The notes beneath the pieces were generated by a model. That model was not told where the DNA came from and ran no database searches. It saw only the letters and a list, made by a program, of their open reading frames with translations. A stretch of 30,519 nucleotides of DNA, taken from Basidiobolus ranarum. Lineage: Eukaryota; Basidiobolomycota; Basidiobolomycetes; Basidiobolales. A program made the position numbers and the translations under genes. Each line of letters begins with the position of its first letter. The first letter of the stretch is position 1. Below are positions 24,117 through 30,519 of the stretch, piece by piece. The DNA lies in NCBI GenBank assembly GCA_040143965.1, contig JASJQH010006974.1, positions 1-30,519 on the forward strand, read 5' to 3'.

Positions 24117-27100
24117 TTATTCATAAGGTTTCGTCTTGGGATGTTTCGTTGATATTCCAATTGGAGGGAATTCAAGAGGAGAATTTGAAATCTGATAGTT
24201 CCTTCTGTCAATATTTGGTTGGGGGTTATTAGATCCATAGCTTATCCCTCGTGGCGGGAGGGAAGGAAAAGAGGAAGATTCCAAGAATATTTCATCTTCA
24301 TCGGTGGATGAACCACTAGGGTTATTCTTTAGTTTAGGTGGATTCCAGGTGACGGAATGTGGTTTTGGATAGTCTGAAAATTCATTCTCTGATTCTGGCC
24401 AGTCGTAGCTATCTTCATTCAGAGGCATTGAAACTGGACTTTCTCCACTCTCTGCATTCGACCTCGTATTATGTTCATGAATCACTCCTAAATCTACCAA
24501 AACATCGTTCCGGGTATCGTTTGTTCTACGCTCCTTATTCATATTAACATCACTGCCTAAAGATAAAGTGACATTTGTATCCATCGCATCTAGTATATTT
24601 TCTGCATGGAACTCTCATTAATATATACATAGTTGGATGATGCATCGTTGGTGGATTACCTTCAAGTAAAGCCGGCAGATTAGGGTCATTAGATTTTGCA
24701 TTCCATCCTGGAAGGTATTCCCTGTTATTCATCAAATATGGGTCAGAGACATGGTCGTGCTCTATACTACTATAGACAACTTACACCCCATAGGGAACTG
24801 TACACTGGTTAATGGCATTTAGCTTTCTGGCCAACGGTAAATGCAATGTTTCATCCCAATTCTCCAGTTTGTCAGGACTCATATACGTCTGAAAGTCGAA
24901 TTGTCTTGAGCTCCACAACGAAACATATGGTAATCGACAGCAAACAGTTTCTACTTCATGAATCCAACTAATAATTAACATTAACACATATAGATGCGTG
25001 AGAGGAAGAGTCAATTATCGATAACATTACCCTGAGTCTGGCCATTTGACGTTTGTATCTCCATGTTCGACACCCTTAATTAAGCTGCATTTAGTACTAT
25101 TCAATAAACTGGATTAAGCTACATACTTCCACAACACCAAGGACCTCACTCCAGTCGGCATTTCTGGATAACGACCATTCAACTAAATCAGAATAAGACC
25201 CCGATAGAGTTTCTACTGTATAGGTCCTCCCTACGCAACATTATGAATTTTCAAGTCAGAAATGAACGTTTGAGATCAACAAACCATTTTTCTTCATCGC
25301 TTTGTCGTGTTTCTCGACAGTTATACGGCATAGTGTGAGTATCCCACCAGTGCTAAAGTATAATATGTCTTGAAGATGTAGACCTGGTTGAGTAGCTGTT
25401 ATGGGTATGTTGGCTATTTCACTGGTGACTGGCTGAAAATAGTTGATCATTGCTGTTTGATGACTATGGTGTTGAGTGGCGGTACTTCCGGATTGCGAGA
25501 AAGGCAGCAAAGGATCGCAGCGAATTTGATCTTTGCCATGCAATTCTCGATTTCTGATCCGTAGAAATGGCTTCAATGCCTTGGGAGATTCGTGGGAATC
25601 AAAAGTTTCACCAAATAGACGCGTTGGCCACCTATTGAGACTCCCTAATAACGGGCTAATTGTATATACATCTGTTGGTTTAGTCAAGGATAATCACAGC
25701 ATCAAATAAGCAATCAGGTATAGCTTTAGTAAGGATACGGGATGTGCCACGAACAGTGTTGATTGAAACCCATTTGGAATCTTGACTGAATGTAATGTTC
25801 TTGATTTGTGCCGAAGTGTATCCCCTATAAAGCTCACATCTAGTAATACGTCAGTTTTCCGATCTGGACAAACTTGGAAACAACTTGTTAAGATACCTCC
25901 GAATTCCGTTCCCTAAATGCTCATCATTTGCATTGACTGATATTTCATATATATATGCACAATATCCTCCTACTGGTGCAATGGCAATTAACGAGCCACT
26001 GGGGCTGAATGCAACAATATCCAAGCTCTCCTCGCCAACCTCAAAATATCCCACTTTACATAAATGACGTATATCTTGTGCCCGAGTATTCGTCAAAGAA
26101 ATAACTCCAAGTTTATCAAGATCAAAAATGATCACCTTTATGTGACAAGTATTAGATGACATATTAAGTAAATTACCAACCATATCCTATTTCAAACCTG
26201 GTTCGAATGAGGTTGGGGTAACTGGCTTCTACGACTGTCTTCTGGATTCTGTCGATAGCTGTTCCAATAATTAGATAGCTTACGATAGCCCAAATCACCT
26301 GTTAAACAATCCTTATTAATACCCTGAAGACTGCCCACACTACGTCTTGAATAACAGACCTATACTTTTCATTCCTAACAAAGCCTCATGAGCAACTTGA
26401 GTCACGTTGAGCCCATTTCGATCCTGCGATACGGGCTCATAGCTCATATTGTAAGACTCATCTGTAGTGACATACGCTAATAGGCGATTTCCAACTGATA
26501 ACACTGGTAAGTTTTCGGAATTGGGATGTGCATCATTCAATTTAAAGATAACTTGGAGCGTCTTGGGCGAGATCACTTCTATGGTTGAGCCGTGATACTA
26601 TTTGATAAGATATTAGGCTAGCTACAGTGAAGTTGACATACTAAATATACACCAACCACAACGATTCCTCGTTCACAACATTCGACACCTAAGCCACATT
26701 CAACCGAGTAATTTAGATTTTTAACGATCTTGTGAGTCTGCAGAGAGAAGAAGCACAGGGTGGATCCTTGTACTTTTGCGCCTTCAGTCTTTCGCATGCT
26801 GGGTATTGAAGAATTAGCAAAAATACTAAGTATTCAGCTACTGATTGATAGCCTACCTTATCGCGAGAATTCCTCGCTGGTTCTTAAAACAGTCTTCATT
26901 ATCAGTAGCTCTAGGTGTTGGAACATTCTATTGATAATAAGATGTGAGAAATTTCATTTACGACTCTAGATTTGCTTAGAGTGAGAGAGGTAACCTTAAT
27001 GCAAAATACATCGTATTCCTCTTTTCTACAAGAAATAATTTCGGTGATATTGGAGAGATCAGACAGATCCCACACTTGAAATCCATCATGATATCCAAGA

Positions 27101-27909
27101 ATCAAGCAAAATTTCCTACAATAAAGGCCACTTAACAAGCGATAATAGAAAATCAACCACTATATTCTACTAACCGCTGAGGATGAGTGAAGGTTTTTTC
27201 AGCATCAGATACGTGATCCTGTGAAGTTCGATAGACTCCCTCAATCCAATCAAAAGAAGCACATGTCACCACACTTCTAGGCTCGACACTTACTGTGCCA
27301 TCTTGATCAAAAGTTTCATAAGCTAAGTTCTCAGGCTCTTCGTTTAATTTCGGTGGTGTGGCTATACTTTTCATCTTGTTCAAGGTTTCTGGTAGATTGT
27401 TGTATACATACGTAGATATCCCTTGTATTATAGTGGTCACCTTTTCTTTTTTACTTACTCTGAGAAGTATCAATATTAGTAAGAATCAAATATAAGGTTG
27501 AACTTTTAGAAATACAACTTCAAAATCTTCGGCTCAGCTTTTACACCTGGTGAGAAGGAAGTAGTAATGTTGCCAACATCTACAGTAGGTGAGGCCAAGG
27601 GCGATAAAATAGTGCCATTCTTTAGTGGTGAATTGTAAAGAGATAGACCGTAATGAGAATCAGTTTCTGTGTCGACCTCTGCCACCTCATTGGAGAGAGT
27701 CGCAAGTCTTGGAAATTGAAATGACGCCACTTTGGAAAACTGACTCGACTAGTGGTTGACAAAGTGTTGCTCTGCGAACGGATTAATTTAGTAGAGCAAA
27801 CTCAAGAAGTGTACAAATAATCAATAAGCGATTGAAAGTTAAAGATATGAGGGGTTTTAGGGTGGTAGTCTTGTTAAGATTAAGAAATTACTATTCTGGA
27901 CGGGCACAT
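24117..27909 (-). CDS. BCAS3: BCAS3-like WD40 repeat protein
   Basis: BCAS3 proteins carry an N-terminal PROPPIN-like beta-propeller that binds phosphoinositides and act with PHAF1 at autophagy initiation sites. Exons on the minus strand: 27892-27909 (tentative), 27519-27748, 27175-27459, 26995-27115, 26857-26927, 26657-26798, 26360-26597, 26198-26298, 25897-26135, 25739-25839, 25285-25671, 25127-25230, 25031-25074, 24785-24967, 24660-24721 and 24117-24601. Phases match; 936 residues, like the animal protein (about 930). Diagnostic segments: LILGYHDGFQVW, LDIVAFSPSGSLIAIAPVGG, LYRGYTSAQIKNITFSQDSKW shortened here to the core NITFSQDSKW, NTVRGTSHVYTISP and WIHEVETVCCRLPYVSLWSS. The C-terminal 200 residues are polar and probably disordered. 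The first exon (six codons) and its 143-nt intron are the weakest part, and so is the donor at 26656. Confidence 0.88.
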
Positions 27910-29212
27910 AAATACTGACAGTCACGCAAAAAAAAATTTGGTAAAAGCTCAGATTTAATCGAAACTCTCTAGTATTTAACTTTCAATACATGCTCGTACA
28001 CTATTGGACTGAATTTTAAGGCAGTCACTCATTTAACTATTCGACCGTATATCGCCCAATCAACACACAATCAATGTACAGTTGTGGAGAAGTATAATAT
28101 CAGAAATGGGGTAGTAAACTTGTATCCGGAAATGGGGTGGACATTTGATCTAAGGCCATATTACTGTTTGTCATTAGTGCGTATATGGTTTGAAGATATA
28201 GTTTGTATACATGGTCTCTGTTGTATACATATACAGATCCACCCTTTGGACCTGGGAATATGGATTAGTCCAATCACAAATGCTGCTTAACCCTAACCCT
28301 ACATAGCAATCTACACCGAATCCGGTACTTATTGCATGAGGTTTTATTGGAATCATTGTTGTTATTTCACTAAAGTATATTTGTATTGCTTCTCGATTGG
28401 CTCTTATGCATGCATGATATAATGGTTGTCAATATGCTTACTGTGAATATTGCGTTGGTTGATAGAATCTATTGTAAGTTAATGGTATAATCTATTGTAA
28501 GTTAATGGTATAATCTATTGCAAGCTCATCATCTCTGGGTAGTCACTTGATTTAAACGTCATCGAGTTCAGCAGTTAGACTTCGCACAATGATTTCTAGA
28601 GTTACTTAGATTCAGTAAAGCTTCGTCATGGTACTATGATAACAAGTAGATTTTGATATTTTCGATCAAATCCAATGCATGTAATGAAATAATCAGCATG
28701 CATTTAATCGTGTGTTTAATCTTCTTTCACCTATTTAACCAAATCTCTATCTCAATTTCATTCTTCATAATGTTTATTTACCGTAACTTTAAGAATTCTT
28801 CGCTATTGTTCCTAACTGCGACTGAAGAGAATATATGTGCTTGGTAACTCCAAAAGCGACAGTTGGCGAAATATCCTTTAAGCCAGACACAAGCCATGAC
28901 TTTAGAAACTAGTTCTGTTAACATGGTATATATCACACAAGTGTTAGTTACTGACAATCCGTTTGCTGTATTTAGCAGATACCAATTACTAATTGTCAGC
29001 TAGATTTCACAGATGTTAAACTCAATCTTAATTATAGCTATAAAGCTAAAAAAAGGCGACACTATAGCAATAAATGTAGAAAGATCCTAACCACTCTCCG
29101 ATCCTATATTATTCAACGATTGTGTGTTAGCGGGATGTACTTACGTTAAAGTCATTCCGACAATGGGATTAATCTTAATATTTGACGCAGTATTTACTAG
29201 CTCTTCTTGGTC
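27910..29212. other. Gene-poor stretch with a 23-bp tandem repeat
   Basis: About 1.3 kb of AT-rich DNA without a convincing gene. The open frames at 28084-28290, 28174-28356 and 28653-28847 lack recognisable similarity. It contains a 23-bp tandem repeat (separate entry), a short telomere-like TAACCCTAACCCT at 28288-28300, and an 8-base inverted repeat CTGACAAT / ATTGTCAG (28951-28958 and 28992-28999) that could form a weak stem. Confidence 0.5.
28466..28529. repeat. 2.8 tandem copies of a 23-bp unit
   Basis: Two identical 23-base units at 28466-28488 and 28489-28511, beginning AATCTATTGTAAGTTAATGG, are followed by a diverged partial third copy at 28512-28529. A minisatellite-like repeat with no evident function. 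Confidence 0.9.
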
Positions 29213-29434
29213 CTATTTCATGGTTACTGGTGAGTCCTTCGTATAGTTCTCTAACTGCTTAGCGTGTGGTGATGCTACGTTTTTATAGACAGGATAATAT
29301 TCGCCCCAGGGAGCTCCAACCGGTATTTGAGCAAGCAAGGCAAAGATAAAGAGTAAACTAAGCGCAATATACATGACAGTAAAGCCTACAGGCCATTTAA
29401 CCATGAAGTATATTTCTGGTAGGAGTGTCATCAT
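29213..29434 (-). CDS. Possible 73-residue single-pass membrane protein
   Basis: An ATG-ATG start is followed by 73 codons and TAG. Residues about 12-38 form one hydrophobic helix (VKWPVGFTVMYIALSLLFIF). A polar tail follows with a distinct Gly/Pro/aromatic motif, IPVGAPWGEYYPVYKN. That composition, a clean helix plus a structured-looking tail, is more protein-like than the chance open frames around it. I do not recognise the family. Neighbouring exons are possible but I found none. It lies alone in a gene-poor stretch. Confidence 0.4.
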   Translation of the reverse strand: MMTLLPEIYFMVKWPVGFTVMYIALSLLFIFALLAQIPVGAPWGEYYPVYKNVASPHAKQLENYTKDSPVTMK

Positions 29435-30519
29435 GATTTTTTCCCCAAGTTACATCAATAACAAAATATTCAAATGGTATAATAAGAGAATTAACAAAAT
29501 ATATTCAATCTTTGGATATTCTCATATATTTGTTTGGTTTTATTTCTACCTCATTTGTTGTAATTAACTTTCTAAAAACTTCTGTGATAATATCAAGATG
29601 TTTGTCTGAAAGTTTGGCCACTTCCAATAATGTTAGTATGTCCATTAGTTAAAAATATTTTTTAATGATGTTTTGGATTGGGGGTAAATATTTATCAACA
29701 TAATATAATAAAAACATTGACAAGTCCAAAAGTATATATATGTATATAGCTATAACATATATTTTAGTGGTGTATACATGAATCAAACTTCAAACATGGC
29801 CACATTGGTTTACTAACCCCTCCCCCCAAAAAAAAATATAGTTACCTTCAATGGATCCATTCTCATTATTTTGCATCAAGTATAATTTACTATCAAAGCA
29901 TCAGCTGCTGAATGAATCAGTTTACTTTTCATCTAGTGAAGTTGAGAAATCTCTCATGATATATAATATTTTTCTTTATCATGAATGAATTTTATGGAGT
30001 ATTTGTTTTGTTGAAGTATTTTGGGAGTTGTTGAAAGTGATTAGGAAAACTAGAAGAATTGGTGGTTTTCACTTACTGATTTATTCAGTGCAAGCTGCAC
30101 TCATAGTTTTGTCAAGGAGTAGATAAATGAACATGTAAAATATAATCATCCCTATGATAAATATGGGTATGAACACCATAAGAAAACCAGAGAAAACACA
30201 AATATAGGGGTAGCAATACCATAAAAAAATGGTAGGAAAAGAAGACTGGTAGAGTTACTATAAGAAATTGGATGCAATGTCATTATAATAACATTACAAA
30301 GAAGCAGGAAAATAGTATGAAATCCTGTTGGAGGATCTTGACATAATGGGGGTAGACTTTGAGTATTAGAAGCAACTTATGATAGTGTGTTTTAGTCACT
30401 TCATTCTTAAGAGTATATTGTGACTTATATAGTAGAAAAGTAAATCAATTGTTTGAGATATTCAGGAGTTTGTGTAATAAGATATAATAGATAAGTGGGG
30501 GTAATAAGACATACTTGTT
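29435..30519. other. AT-rich stretch without recognisable genes
   Basis: About 1.1 kb to the window end, with A/T runs, a C run at about 29818-29827 and a purine-rich + strand after 30000. No open frame longer than about 60 codons is convincing, and I see no transposon ends or RNA gene. A gene beginning beyond the window edge cannot be excluded. Confidence 0.5.

Noticed and set aside
24760-24785. A 15-25 nt mini-intron in the BCAS3-like gene
   Set aside because: A normal-sized intron (24722-24784, GTAAGT donor, AACAG acceptor) keeps the frame equally well and matches the usual intron length.
28288-28300. Interstitial telomere-like repeat (two CCCTAA units)
   Set aside because: Too short to distinguish from chance in AT-rich DNA, and the flanks are ordinary.

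Overview
The window is nuclear DNA of an AT-rich, intron-rich eukaryote, most likely an early-diverging (zygomycete-grade, Mucoromycota-like) fungus. Supporting signs are short introns (mostly 50-80 nt) with GTAAG/GTGAG donors and yeast-like (T)ACTAAC branch sites, short intergenic spacers, a GEK/DMPK-type AGC kinase, a fungal magnesium-chelatase-like protein, and BCAS3- and TCAIM-like genes that common yeasts lack. The phylum is an inference. I rebuilt gene models by hand from reading frames, splice sites and codon phase. Models described as closed have every intron phase matching and a total length divisible by three.

Layout. 1-282 (+): 3' end of ribosomal protein eL27. 1047-1700 (-): ribosomal protein uL11 in three exons, the last only 9 nt. 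2003-4350 (+): a multi-exon gene I do not recognise. 4738-5411 (+): COX20, a cytochrome c oxidase assembly factor. 5762-7727 (-): CCT4, chaperonin subunit delta. 8424-10790 (-): MCM5 of the replicative helicase, with a GC-AG intron. 11443-14569 (-): GEK/MRCK-like AGC kinase with a long coiled coil. 15349-16194 (-): intronless, apparently secreted tectonin-repeat protein. 16709-17647 (-): intronless TCAIM-like mitochondrial protein, divergent from a small LYR-like gene at 17964-18509 (+). 18708-20545 (-): Mg-chelatase-like AAA protein with a degenerate Walker A. 20803-23895 (+): ten-exon P-loop NTPase resembling the Crinkler-type NTPases. 24117-27909 (-): sixteen-exon BCAS3-like WD40 protein. 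From 27.9 kb to the end the DNA is gene-poor, apart from a possible 73-residue membrane protein at 29213-29434 (-).

Most genes are housekeeping (translation, protein folding, replication, mitochondrial assembly, autophagy), and the order does not suggest a pathway cluster. Two divergent pairs share short 5' spacers: TCAIM-like/LYR-like (316 bp, both probably mitochondrial) and Mg-chelatase-like/P-loop NTPase (257 bp). The least ordinary part is 15.3-23.9 kb: the secreted tectonin, the probable pseudo-ATPase and the large NTPase of unknown role. I found no transposon, viral element, rRNA, tRNA or CRISPR array that I could support.
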